Shown in pieces: positions 56,160-64,000 of a stretch of DNA of 64,000 nt (the first letter of the stretch is position 1; the number at the start of each line of letters is the position of its first letter). The notes under the pieces are model-generated. The model was not told the DNA's origin, made no database searches, and saw nothing but the letters and a program-made list of their open reading frames with translations. This DNA is from Streptomyces liliiviolaceus (GTDB taxonomy: Bacteria > Actinomycetota > Actinomycetes > Streptomycetales > Streptomycetaceae), in contig NZ_JAGPYQ010000001.1 of assembly GCF_018070025.1 (NCBI RefSeq), positions 496,001 through 560,000 on the forward strand, in the 5' to 3' direction. The position numbers were made by a program, and so were the translations under genes.

Positions 56160-57335
56160 TCACTCCAGGGCGAAGCCCGTGTACCCCTCGGCGAGGTCCT
56201 GCTCGGCGGCCCGCGCGGAGGCGAGCCGGTCCAGCCGGGCCAGCTGGATCCGGTCCTCGAAGGGCGTCGCCCCGGGCGGGCGGTGCAGCAGCGTCGTCAT
56301 CTCGTACGAGAACCGCTCGGCCTGCCACACGCGCCGCAGGCAGGTCTGCGAATAGGCGTCGAGCAGCGCGTCGGATCCGGTCTCCGCGCGGTGGGCCAGT
56401 GCCCGCGCGAACGTCACGACGTCACCGACCGCGAGGTTCAGGCCCTTGGCGCCGGTCGGCGGCACGATGTGGGCGGCGTCCCCGGCCAGGAAGAGCCGCC
56501 CGTGGCGCATCGGCTCGTGGACATGGCTGCGCATCGGGGTGACGGACTTGGCCGTGATGGGTCCCCGCGCCAGCCGCCAGTCGTCGTCCGTCTCGAAGCG
56601 GCGCTCCAGTTCGTCCCAGATCTCCCCGTCGCTCCACGAGTCGGCGTCCGTGCCCTCGGGCACCTGGAGGTAGAGCCGGGAGACGACGGGCGAGCGCATG
56701 GACAGCAGAGCGAAACCGCGGTCGTGCCGGGCGTAGACGAGCTCGTCGTGCGAGGGGGGCACGTCGGCGAGGATCCCCAGCCACCCGAAGGGGTACGTCC
56801 GCTCGAAGACCTGGGTGAGCTCCTCGGGGATCGCCTTGCGGGCCACGCCCCAGGAGCCGTCGCACCCGACGACGTACTCGCACTCCAGGACGTCCTCGCG
56901 CCCCTCGTGCCGGAAGCGCACCCGGGGACCGTCCGTGTCGGCCCCCTCCACGGCCAGCGCCTCCGCCTCGAAGAGCAGCGGGCCGCCCTCCTTGAGCTGC
57001 AGCGCGATGAGGTCCTTGCACACCTCTGTCTGGGCGTAGACCATCACGGACCGCCCGCCGGTGAGGGCGGGGAAGTCGATCCGGTGGCGCCTGCGCGCGA
57101 ACCGCAGCTCGATGCCGTCGTGGCGCAGGCCCTCGCGGTCCATGCGGGCACCGGCGCCGGCGGCCCGCAGCACGTCCACGGTCCCCTGCTCCAGGATTCC
57201 GGCGCGCTGGCGCTGCTCCACGTACCCGCGGTCGCGGCTCTCCAGTACCACGGAGTCGATCCCCGCGTTGTGCAGCAGCCTCGCCAGCAGCAGGCCGGCC
57301 GGTCCGGCCCCGATGATCCCGACGGTGGTACGCAT
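56160..57335 (-). CDS. pobA: 4-Hydroxybenzoate 3-monooxygenase
   Basis: 391 aa flavoprotein hydroxylase that makes protocatechuate from 4-hydroxybenzoate with NAD(P)H and oxygen. FAD-binding GIIGAGPAGLLLARLL is at residues 6-21, RQRAGILEQGTVD at 42-54 (substrate region), the DG motif near 155 and the second FAD motif FLAGDAAHIVPPTGAKGLNLA near 285. ATG 57335 has AAGGGG at 7 nt; a GTG two codons upstream is possible. Confidence 0.9.
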   Translation of the reverse strand: MRTTVGIIGAGPAGLLLARLLHNAGIDSVVLESRDRGYVEQRQRAGILEQGTVDVLRAAGAGARMDREGLRHDGIELRFARRRHRIDFPALTGGRSVMVYAQTEVCKDLIALQLKEGGPLLFEAEALAVEGADTDGPRVRFRHEGREDVLECEYVVGCDGSWGVARKAIPEELTQVFERTYPFGWLGILADVPPSHDELVYARHDRGFALLSMRSPVVSRLYLQVPEGTDADSWSDGEIWDELERRFETDDDWRLARGPITAKSVTPMRSHVHEPMRHGRLFLAGDAAHIVPPTGAKGLNLAVGDVVTFARALAHRAETGSDALLDAYSQTCLRRVWQAERFSYEMTTLLHRPPGATPFEDRIQLARLDRLASARAAEQDLAEGYTGFALE

Positions 57336-57422
57336 CGACACGCCCCTTCGCGCTCCGACGACTCCCGTGAGCGCCGTCAGCGTAGTTCGCCGCCGTCCAC
57401 CGCCGTGAGCCTTTGTTCGCTA

Positions 57423-57440
57423 GGTGAAGTTTTATTCACC
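57423..57440. promoter_or_regulatory. Inverted repeat upstream of pobA
   Basis: GGTGAA-GTTTTA-TTCACC, 88 bp before the pobA start. The AT-rich centre and perfect arms suggest an operator or a symmetric promoter element. No regulator gene adjoins. Confidence 0.45.
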
Positions 57441-57578
57441 GTTTTCCGTTCACGAGAGTCTCCGACGGGCGCAAGCCGCTGTCAACGGTCGAGTGGTGAA
57501 GTCTTCAATGAAGGATGCACCCTTCGTCGGGATACGCCGGGAAGGGCGGGGAAGGCCGAGGAAGGGTGAAAGTGTCGG

Positions 57579-57664
57579 TGGTGCCCGGAACCGGACTTGA
57601 ACCGGTACGCCCGTTAAGGGCAGCGAGGTTTAAGCTCGCCGTGTCTGCATTCCACCATCCGGGC
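57579..57664 (-). tRNA. bldA: tRNA-Leu(UAA), bldA
   Basis: 86-nt class II tRNA including an encoded CCA. Acceptor arm GCCCGGA/TCCGGGC, discriminator A, anticodon stem GCGAG/CTCGC with loop CTTAAAC giving anticodon UAA (57632-57630), a long variable arm and TTCAAGT in the T loop. It is the tRNA for the rare UUA codon, bldA in Streptomyces, needed for aerial growth and antibiotic production. It lies between pobA and a MacB-type ABC operon. Confidence 0.97.
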
Positions 57665-58110
57665 AGGCCATGGACTCCGCTTCGAGTGTCCCGAGCCTAT
57701 CGGGACAGATCCCCCGAACAGCGGTGGGGCGACCCGATGTTGTCTTATTTTATTGGCGTCTGAGGGTGCATCAGCCCACGGTATGCGCCATCCGCACATG
57801 CCACGTGCCTTTCGACGTACGCGGGACGGCGCCCGGGGAATGACGTGATTTCACCGCCCGAACGAGCGGAACCTGACGAACCGTCGCCATTTTGCTCCGG
57901 GGCCGCTCCCGAGCGGCTCCCGGACGGCTCCCGGTTTCGTCCCGGTGTCGTCTCGGGGGCGGGTGTCATCCCCAGGTATGACCCGGCGTCGCGGGGTCCC
58001 TCCCGAGTCCCCCCTCGGAACCGGAACAGGGGGTGACTACATGGCGGCGCCCGGCGCCGACGATGGAACGGTCGTCCACTCGTCGTCGTACCGACAAGGA
58101 GCACCCTTCC
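57665..58110. other. Intergenic region upstream of bldA and of the ABC operon
   Basis: 446 bp without a recognisable gene. It must contain the bldA promoter (minus strand, near 57680-57740, where the sequence is AT-rich, e.g. TTATTTTATT) and the ABC operon promoter on the plus strand. Confidence 0.5.
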
Positions 58111-58881
58111 GTGACCACCACTCCCCTCGCCGAACGGTCCACCGCGGTGGCCGCCCGTGCCACGGAACTGTCGAAGGTCTACGGACAGGGGGAGACCCAG
58201 GTGGTCGCCCTGGACCGGGTCTCCGTCGACTTCCGGCAGGCCGAGTTCACCGCGATCATGGGTCCCTCCGGCTCCGGCAAGTCCACGCTGATGCACTGCG
58301 TGGCGGGGCTGGACAACTTCTCCTCCGGCTCGGTCCGCATCGGTGAGACCGAACTGGGCTCCCTCAAGGACAAGCAGCTGACGAAGCTGCGCCGGGACAA
58401 GATCGGCTTCATCTTCCAGGCGTTCAACCTGCTGCCGACCCTCACCGCGCTGGAGAACATCACGCTCCCCATGGACATCGCCGGCCGCAAGCCGGACAAG
58501 GAGTGGCTGCACAAGGTGATCGAGATGGTGGGTCTGGCCGACCGGCTCTCCCACCGCCCCTCGGAACTGTCCGGCGGGCAGCAGCAGCGTGTGGCCGTGG
58601 CGCGTGCGCTGGCGTCCCGCCCGGACATCATCTTCGGCGACGAGCCGACGGGGAACCTGGACTCGCGCTCGGGTGCGGAGGTGCTGGGCTTCCTGCGCAA
58701 CTCCGTGCGGGAGCTGGGGCAGACGGTCGTGATGGTCACCCATGACCCGGTGGCGGCGGCGTACGCGGACCGGGTGATCTTCCTCGCCGACGGGCGGGTG
58801 GTGGACGAGGTGCACGCGCCCACGGCTGACGCGGTGCTGGACCGCATGAAGCGCTTCGACGCGAAGGGCCGCACCAGTTGA
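58111..58881 (+). CDS. MacB/LolD-type ABC transporter ATPase
   Basis: 256 aa from GTG 58111 with AAGGAG upstream. Walker A GPSGSGKST is at about residues 51-59, signature LSGGQQQR near 154, Walker B IIFGDEPTGNLD near 174 and THD near 210. Partner of the FtsX-type permease that follows. Such pairs export or extract molecules by a mechanotransmission mechanism. Confidence 0.92.
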   Translation: MTTTPLAERSTAVAARATELSKVYGQGETQVVALDRVSVDFRQAEFTAIMGPSGSGKSTLMHCVAGLDNFSSGSVRIGETELGSLKDKQLTKLRRDKIGFIFQAFNLLPTLTALENITLPMDIAGRKPDKEWLHKVIEMVGLADRLSHRPSELSGGQQQRVAVARALASRPDIIFGDEPTGNLDSRSGAEVLGFLRNSVRELGQTVVMVTHDPVAAAYADRVIFLADGRVVDEVHAPTADAVLDRMKRFDAKGRTS

Positions 58882-59278
58882 CTGGCCGGCCCCCAACTGC
58901 CCCCGCTTGAGGCCGACTGCCCTCGCGGGCCGGATGGGGGGCGAGCCGAGCAGTTCCCCGCGGGCCGGTGGGGGCTGGCCGCGCAGTTCCCCGCGCCCCT
59001 AAAGGGGCACGCCCCGCCCCAGCGGCGCGGCGAACACCGCACCAAGTCCCCCCACCGGCCTGCCTTTAGGGGCGCGGAGAACTGCGCGAGCAACCCCCAC
59101 CGGCCCGTTTTTAGGGGCGCGGGGAACTGCGCGACAAGCCCCCACCGGCCCGCACCCGACGCACCACCCCGACCCGCTACCCCCCAGGGGCGCGGGGAAC
59201 TGCGCAAAAGCGCCCACCGGGCCGCACCCCGGCAGCCGACCCCCGTCCGCCCACCCACCCCACCTGGACTGAGAAGAC
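58882..59278. repeat. Cluster of five GC-rich repeat copies inside the ABC operon
   Basis: 397 bp between the ATPase and permease genes contains copies at about 58950-58962, 58966-59001 (both inverted), 59068-59087, 59112-59132 and 59189-59208 (forward). Runs of Pro/Gly-like codons, but no gene. Confidence 0.8.
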
Positions 59279-61807
59279 ATGCTCCGTACCGCCCTGCGCA
59301 ACGTGCTAGCGCACAAGGCCAGGCTCCTGATGACCGTGCTCGCCGTAATGCTGGGCGTGGCGTTCGTCTCCGGCACCCTGGTCTTCACCAACACCATCTC
59401 GGACGCGTACCAGAAGAGTTCGGCGAAGGGCTTCGACCAGGTCGACGTGGCCGTCGAGCCGGACTACCCGGACGACGGCCGCGACGACCTCGGCAAGGAC
59501 CCCGAGCTGACCCAGGCGATGCTGGACAAGGCCGCGAAGGCCCCCGGCGCCGAGTCCGCCATAGGCGTGGTCACCGGCTTCACCGCCATCGCCGGCAAGG
59601 ACGGCAAGCTCATCGGCGGCGGCTTCCAGTCGCAGGGCGGCAACTACTGGGGCGACAAGGACCCCCGCTACCCCCTGAAGAGCGGCAAGGCCCCGTCCGG
59701 CAAGGACGAGGTGGCCATCGACGCCGAGACGGCGAAGCGCGCCGGCTACAAGGTCGGCGACACCGTACGGCTCTCGGTGGACGGCCCGGTCCTCACCCCC
59801 ACCGTCACCGCGATCTTCACCACGGACGACGGCAACGTCGCCGCCGGCGGCAGCCTCGCCCTCTTCGACACGGCCACCGCGCAGCAGCTCTTCCACAAGA
59901 CCGGCGCGTACGGCGAGATCGATGTGAAGGCGGCCCCGGGCACCAGCCAGGCCGCGCTCCAGGCAAGCCTCGAAAAGGTCCTGCCGCAGGACCTCACCTC
60001 CACCACGACCGGCCAGAAGCTCGCCGACGACCAGGCCGAGATGATCGAGGCCGAGATGAGCGGCCTCAAGACGGGCCTGCTGGTCTTCGCCGGCATCGCA
60101 CTGTTCGTCGGCACGTTCATCATCGCCAACACCTTCACCATGCTGGTCGCCCAGCGCACCAAGGAGCTGGCGCTGCTGCGCGCGGTGGGCGCCTCCCGCA
60201 AGCAGGTCACCCGCTCGGTGCTGCTCGAAGCGTTCCTGGTCGGCACGGTCGCCGCCGTCACGGGCCTGCTCGCCGGTATCGGCATCGGCGCGGGCCTGCG
60301 CGCCCTGATGGGCACGCTGGACGCCGCGGTCCCGGCCGGGCCGCTGGTCATCAGTCCCGGCACGGTCGTCACGTCGTTCGCCGTCGGCATCCTGATCACG
60401 ATGCTGGCCGCCTGGCTGCCGGGCCGCCGCGCCGCGAGGATCCCGCCGGTCGCGGCGATGAGCAGCGTGCACGCCACGGCGACCACCAAGTCGCTGGTGC
60501 TGCGCAACACCCTCGGTGCCCTGTTCGCGGCGGCGGGCGTCACCGTCGTCCTCTACGCCACGACGATGGACGGCACGGACGGCCAGGCCCCGATGGGCTT
60601 CGGCGCGGCGCTGCTGATCATCGGTGTCTTCATCCTCACGCCTCTCCTCTCCCGCCCGCTGATCGCGGGCGCGGCCCCGGTCCTGCGGATCTTCGGCGTC
60701 TCGGGCAAGCTGGCCCGCCAGAACTCCGTACGCAACCCGCGCCGCACCGCCGCCACCGCCTCGGCCCTGATGATCGGGCTGACCCTCATCACCGGTATGA
60801 CGGTGATGGCGGGCAGCCTGCAGAGGGGCATCGACAAGATGGCGACGTCCGCGCTGAAGGCGGACTACGTGGTCTCGATGGCGAACTTCAACGACCTCTC
60901 CCCGGACGTCGAGAAGAAGCTCGCGAAGACCGACGGCGTCACCACCATCAGCGCCCTGCGCGACGCGCCCGCGCGCATCGACGGCGACACCGAGTACGTG
61001 ACCGGTGTGAAGGGCTCCGCGATCGGCGAACTGACCGATCTGAAGGTGGACAACGGCTCCTTCAAGGTGAGCAGGACCCAGGCGGTGGTGGACGACGACA
61101 CCGCCGCGGACCACGGCTGGAAGGCCGGTTCGACGTTCTCGGTCTCGTACGAGGACGGCAAGAAGCAGCAGTTGACGGTCGCCGGTGTCTACGAGGGCAA
61201 CGAGATGATCCGGGGCATCATGGTCGACATCGCGACCCTCGCCCCGAACCAGGCGAACCCCGGCGACGCGCAGGTCATGCTGAAGACCGCCGGCGGCACG
61301 TCCGACGCGACCAAGGACAAGCTGGAGAAGGCGCTCGGCAACAACCCGGCCGTCAAGGTCCAGGACAAGCAGGACGTCTCGAACGAGATCGCGCAGATGT
61401 TCACGCTGATGCTGAACATGCTCTACGGCCTGCTCGCGATGGCCGTCCTCGTCGCCGTCCTCGGCGTGATCAACACCCTCGCCATGTCCGTCTTCGAGCG
61501 TTCGCAGGAGATCGGCATGCTCCGCGCGATCGGCCTCGACCGCAAGGGGATCAAGCGGATGGTCCGTCTGGAGTCCCTGGTCATCTCCCTCTTCGGCGGG
61601 GTGCTCGGGGTGGGCCTGGGCGTGTTCTTCGGCTGGGCCGCCGGTGAACTGGCGGGCGCCAAGATGCCGACGTACGAACTGGTGCTGCCCTGGGACCGGA
61701 TGGCCGTCTTCCTGCTCCTGGCCGCGGTGGTCGGCGTCCTGGCCGCCCTCTGGCCGGCCCGGCGGGCCGCGCGCCTGAACATGCTGTCGGCGATCAAGGC
61801 CGAATAG
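59279..61807 (+). CDS. FtsX-like ABC transporter permease (MacB type)
   Basis: 842 aa. An N-terminal membrane helix (about residues 17-38), a large extracellular MacB-type domain (about 40-240), a three-helix FtsX domain (about 265-390), two further helices, a second extracellular domain (about 515-700) and a second FtsX domain (about 715-835). This is the two-FtsX-domain layout of actinobacterial 10-helix permeases. The substrate is unknown. Confidence 0.9.
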   Translation: MLRTALRNVLAHKARLLMTVLAVMLGVAFVSGTLVFTNTISDAYQKSSAKGFDQVDVAVEPDYPDDGRDDLGKDPELTQAMLDKAAKAPGAESAIGVVTGFTAIAGKDGKLIGGGFQSQGGNYWGDKDPRYPLKSGKAPSGKDEVAIDAETAKRAGYKVGDTVRLSVDGPVLTPTVTAIFTTDDGNVAAGGSLALFDTATAQQLFHKTGAYGEIDVKAAPGTSQAALQASLEKVLPQDLTSTTTGQKLADDQAEMIEAEMSGLKTGLLVFAGIALFVGTFIIANTFTMLVAQRTKELALLRAVGASRKQVTRSVLLEAFLVGTVAAVTGLLAGIGIGAGLRALMGTLDAAVPAGPLVISPGTVVTSFAVGILITMLAAWLPGRRAARIPPVAAMSSVHATATTKSLVLRNTLGALFAAAGVTVVLYATTMDGTDGQAPMGFGAALLIIGVFILTPLLSRPLIAGAAPVLRIFGVSGKLARQNSVRNPRRTAATASALMIGLTLITGMTVMAGSLQRGIDKMATSALKADYVVSMANFNDLSPDVEKKLAKTDGVTTISALRDAPARIDGDTEYVTGVKGSAIGELTDLKVDNGSFKVSRTQAVVDDDTAADHGWKAGSTFSVSYEDGKKQQLTVAGVYEGNEMIRGIMVDIATLAPNQANPGDAQVMLKTAGGTSDATKDKLEKALGNNPAVKVQDKQDVSNEIAQMFTLMLNMLYGLLAMAVLVAVLGVINTLAMSVFERSQEIGMLRAIGLDRKGIKRMVRLESLVISLFGGVLGVGLGVFFGWAAGELAGAKMPTYELVLPWDRMAVFLLLAAVVGVLAALWPARRAARLNMLSAIKAE

Positions 61808-61837
61808 TCACCCACGAAGCACGACACGCACGACACG

Positions 61838-61875
61838 GGTGGGCCCCGTTCCGACACCACGGAACGGGGCCCACC
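61838..61875. terminator. Bidirectional terminator between permease and methyltransferase genes
   Basis: GGTGGGCCCCGTTCC and its complement around an 8-base loop, between convergent genes. Confidence 0.85.
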
Positions 61876-61891
61876 GGCGTGAACGGACCGC

Positions 61892-63190
61892 TCAGTTCCA
61901 GGTACGCGCCCGCAAGGGCATGCCCGACTCCCCCGAGCCCGGTGTCCGCACCGCCAGCACCTGGTTGACGCCGATGCGGTTGCGTTCGAAGGCGAGCGCC
62001 GAGGCGGCCATGTAGAGGCGCCAGACGCGGGCCCGGCCGGGGCTGGTGAGCTTGACGGCCCGGGGCCAGTCGGCCTCCAGGTTGGCCACCCAGCGGCGCA
62101 GGGTGAGCGCGTAGTGCTCCCGGATCGATTCGACGTCACGTACCTCGAACCCGGCGCCCTCCAGCTGGGTCACGGTCTCGCCGATCGGCGCGAGCTCCCC
62201 GTCGGGGAAGACGTACGCGTCGATGAACTCGTCGATCTCGTACGCCGCTTCGTCGCGCCACGGCCGGCGCCCGATCTGGTGGTTCAGCAGCCGTCCGCCC
62301 GGCTTGAGGAGGGCGAACAGATCCCGCGCGTACTCCAGATACCGTTCGCTGCCGACGTGTTCGGCCATCCCGATGGAGGAGATGGCGTCGTACGGACCGT
62401 CGCCGACGTCACGGTAGTCCTGGACGCGGATCTCGACCCGGTCGGTGAGCCCTTCCTCCGCGACGCGCTTACGGGCGTACGCGGCCTGCTCCTGGGACAG
62501 CGTCACGCCGACCACGCTCACGCCGTACTCACGGGCCGCGTGGATGGCCATCGAGCCCCAGCCGCAGCCGACGTCGAGCAGTCGCATGCCCGGCTTCAGC
62601 TCCAGCTTGCGGGCGATCAGCCCGAGCTTGTCGCGCTGGGCGTCCTCCAGAGTGCCGTCCGGGGACTCCCAGTAGGCGCACGAGTAGACCATGGACGGGC
62701 CGAGGACGATCTCGTAGAAGTCGTTGCCGACGTCGTAGTGGTGGCTGATGGCCTGCCGGTCGCTGCGCTTGGTGTGCAGATGCGAGAGCTGGGACCGTCT
62801 GCGCACCTCCTCGCGGGGCGGGGCGGGCGGCAGGGGCGAGCCCGCCATGCGGATGAGCCCGCGCACGGCGGACCGTACGTCGGGGTCCCGCAGGGACTGG
62901 GCCAGGGTCCTGGCGTCCTCCCCGCGCTCCCAGACCATCTCGGCCACCGCGTCCAGTACGGCGTACAGGTCGCCGTCCACCGTGAGGTCACCGGCGACCC
63001 AGGCCCTCGCCAGGCCCAATTCCCCCGGCTTCCACAGGAGTCGGCGCAGCGCCCGCCGGTTCCGTACGACGAGCACCGGCGTGCCCGGCGGTCCCGCTTC
63101 CGAACCGTCCCAGGCACGAATCCGCACCGGGAGCGGGGCTCCCAGCAGCTGTTCCATCAGCGCCTTGAGCCGAAGCGCCGCGTCCTGCAT
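61892..63190 (-). CDS. Cyclopropane-fatty-acyl-phospholipid synthase-like methyltransferase
   Basis: 432 aa from ATG 63190 with GGAGGTG upstream. An N-terminal SCP2-like part (about residues 1-110) precedes the catalytic part with ISHHYDVGNDFY (about 145), SAM motif LLDVGCGWGSMA (about 200-211), and GMAEHVG (about 275). Would methylenate or methylate unsaturated lipid acyl chains in the membrane. Actinobacterial relatives also include tuberculostearate-type enzymes. Confidence 0.88.
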   Translation of the reverse strand: MQDAALRLKALMEQLLGAPLPVRIRAWDGSEAGPPGTPVLVVRNRRALRRLLWKPGELGLARAWVAGDLTVDGDLYAVLDAVAEMVWERGEDARTLAQSLRDPDVRSAVRGLIRMAGSPLPPAPPREEVRRRSQLSHLHTKRSDRQAISHHYDVGNDFYEIVLGPSMVYSCAYWESPDGTLEDAQRDKLGLIARKLELKPGMRLLDVGCGWGSMAIHAAREYGVSVVGVTLSQEQAAYARKRVAEEGLTDRVEIRVQDYRDVGDGPYDAISSIGMAEHVGSERYLEYARDLFALLKPGGRLLNHQIGRRPWRDEAAYEIDEFIDAYVFPDGELAPIGETVTQLEGAGFEVRDVESIREHYALTLRRWVANLEADWPRAVKLTSPGRARVWRLYMAASALAFERNRIGVNQVLAVRTPGSGESGMPLRARTWN

Positions 63191-63307
63191 GACGCACACC
63201 TCCGTGACGAGGAATTCCACAAACTCCAACACCACGTAAACACCAACGGGGCCGGAGCGCAGTCCCGCGAAAGCGTCATGTTCGAGCAAAATACATGCAG
63301 GCACCAC

Positions 63308-63629
63308 GTACTAACCGGGTGGTGCCTGGACCCCTGGGGGCTGCGCCCCCAGACCCCCGTCGCGCTTGCGCGCTCGTCCTCAAACGCCGGACGGGCTGAA
63401 AGATGCGCGGCCGCCGGGCAACATCTCAGCCCGTCCGGCGTTTGAGGACAAAGGGGGGCGAGGGGGCGCAGCCCCCATGCGGGGACGGTGGGGGTCCCCC
63501 CGGTCGAGCGAAGCCGAGACTGGGGGAGGGTAGGGGCGGCGGGGGCGAGAACAAACGCCGAAGGGGCCTCCCGCACCACGGATGGCGGGAGGCCCCTTCG
63601 GGGCCGGCAGGTGAGACGGTGACCGAAGG
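63308..63629. repeat. Repeat-rich intergenic region with a large inverted repeat
   Basis: No gene is visible. A 24-bp perfect inverted repeat (63376-63399 and 63426-63449) is built on the CCCGTCCGGCGTTTGAGGAC element also found at 35309. GC-rich hairpins flank it. Confidence 0.8.
63559..63600. terminator. Terminator downstream of the NADH dehydrogenase gene
   Basis: CGAAGGGGCCTCCCGC and its complement around a 10-base loop, 29 bp past the stop. Confidence 0.85.
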
Positions 63630-64000
63630 TCAGGAGGCCTTCGCCTTCTCCTCGGTCTTCGCGACAGCGGCAGGCGCCGGCGCCGGCTTCGCAGCCTCGT
63701 AGAACTCCTCGCGAGGAGTCTCCATCGCACCGAGGGAGACGACCTCACGCTTGAGGAACACGGCCAGCGTCCAGTCCGCGAAGACCCGGATCTTCCGGTT
63801 CCAGGTCGGCATGGCCAGCCCGTGGTACCCACGGTGCATGTACCAGGCCAGCCGCCCCTTGAGCTTGATCTTCATCTTGCCCACGACGATGAACGCGACG
63901 CCCTTGTGCAGCCCGAGCCCGGCGACCGCACCCTTGTTGGCGTGGCTGTACTCCTTCTGCGGGAAGCCCCGCATACCGGAGATCACGTTGTCGCCGAGGA
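63630..64000 (-). CDS. ndh: Type II NADH dehydrogenase (FAD), C-terminal part
   Basis: Only the last about 123 codons are inside the window; the 5' end lies beyond 64000. The visible part has the segment HANKGAVAGLGLHKGVAF, then GRLAWYMHRGYHG and NRKIRVFADW, which is the membrane-associated C-terminal domain of actinobacterial NDH-2 enzymes. An Ala/Pro/Lys-rich tail ends the protein. It would feed electrons from NADH to menaquinone without pumping protons. Confidence 0.85.
   Translation of the reverse strand, partial: LGDNVISGMRGFPQKEYSHANKGAVAGLGLHKGVAFIVVGKMKIKLKGRLAWYMHRGYHGLAMPTWNRKIRVFADWTLAVFLKREVVSLGAMETPREEFYEAAKPAPAPAAVAKTEEKAKAS

Noticed and set aside
57515..57763. Small protein across the tRNA
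   Set aside because: The frame overlaps the whole bldA gene; no protein signal.

Overview
The window is chromosomal DNA from a Streptomyces (very high GC, GTG starts, many 4-bp GTGA/ATGA stop-start overlaps, a WhiD/BldM/ShbA developmental block, the bldA tRNA, and the characteristic GC-rich intergenic repeats). There is no rRNA, CRISPR array, prophage or transposase. Coordinates below use start codons I chose from ribosome-binding sites, overlaps and family length.

Region by region. 0.4-13.8 kb: guaB3 and guaB, the hrdB-controlling sigma factor ShbA, the orphan response regulator BldM and the divergent WhiB-like WhiD (with an exact sigma-BldN promoter match in front of bldM), a LysR regulator, a MOSC protein, an SDR, the groES-groEL1 operon behind two CIRCE operators, two tandem polysaccharide-deacetylase lipoproteins (one with a TTA codon) and a THUMP-like methyltransferase. 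13.8-26.3 kb: the coupled purK-purE-dipeptidase operon, a GtrA protein, a two-component system, a POT peptide transporter with a structured leader, and a four-gene operon of exported proteins, two of which end in sortase motifs (LPQTG, LADTG). 26.5-31.3 kb: an anti-sigma-like ATPase, a STAS antagonist, a SigB/SigF-type sigma factor (probably SigI), a second ATPase, and an XRE/DUF5753 regulator with two DUF397 partners. 31.3-37.1 kb: histidine catabolism (hutU, an M20 amidohydrolase, hutF, hutI). 37.2-41.7 kb: a PLP decarboxylase and a four-gene set of roadblock-fold and PATAN-like proteins without a GTPase; one carries a TTA codon. 41.8-48.0 kb: an RpiR regulator, a HAL-like lyase lacking the usual MIO triad, and an OpuC-type osmolyte ABC transporter. 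48.1-64 kb: cbs, an SGNH hydrolase, a thiolase, small hypothetical proteins, a BI-1 family protein, pobA, bldA, a MacB-type ABC pair, a cyclopropane-fatty-acid-synthase-like methyltransferase and the 3' end of a type II NADH dehydrogenase.

How it fits together: the window is rich in developmental control. ShbA feeds the principal sigma factor, BldM and WhiD drive sporulation, and bldA gates translation of TTA genes; two TTA genes lie in the same window. The rest is core metabolism plus stress and surface functions. The most novel-looking pieces are the sortase-substrate operon, the roadblock/PATAN cluster, the MIO-less lyase, and repeat elements that have become coding sequence in two genes. 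From memory of the S. coelicolor gene order, the left 13.8 kb matches the SCO476x-477x region and the rest the SCO3058-3092 region, which suggests an inversion endpoint near 13.8 kb.
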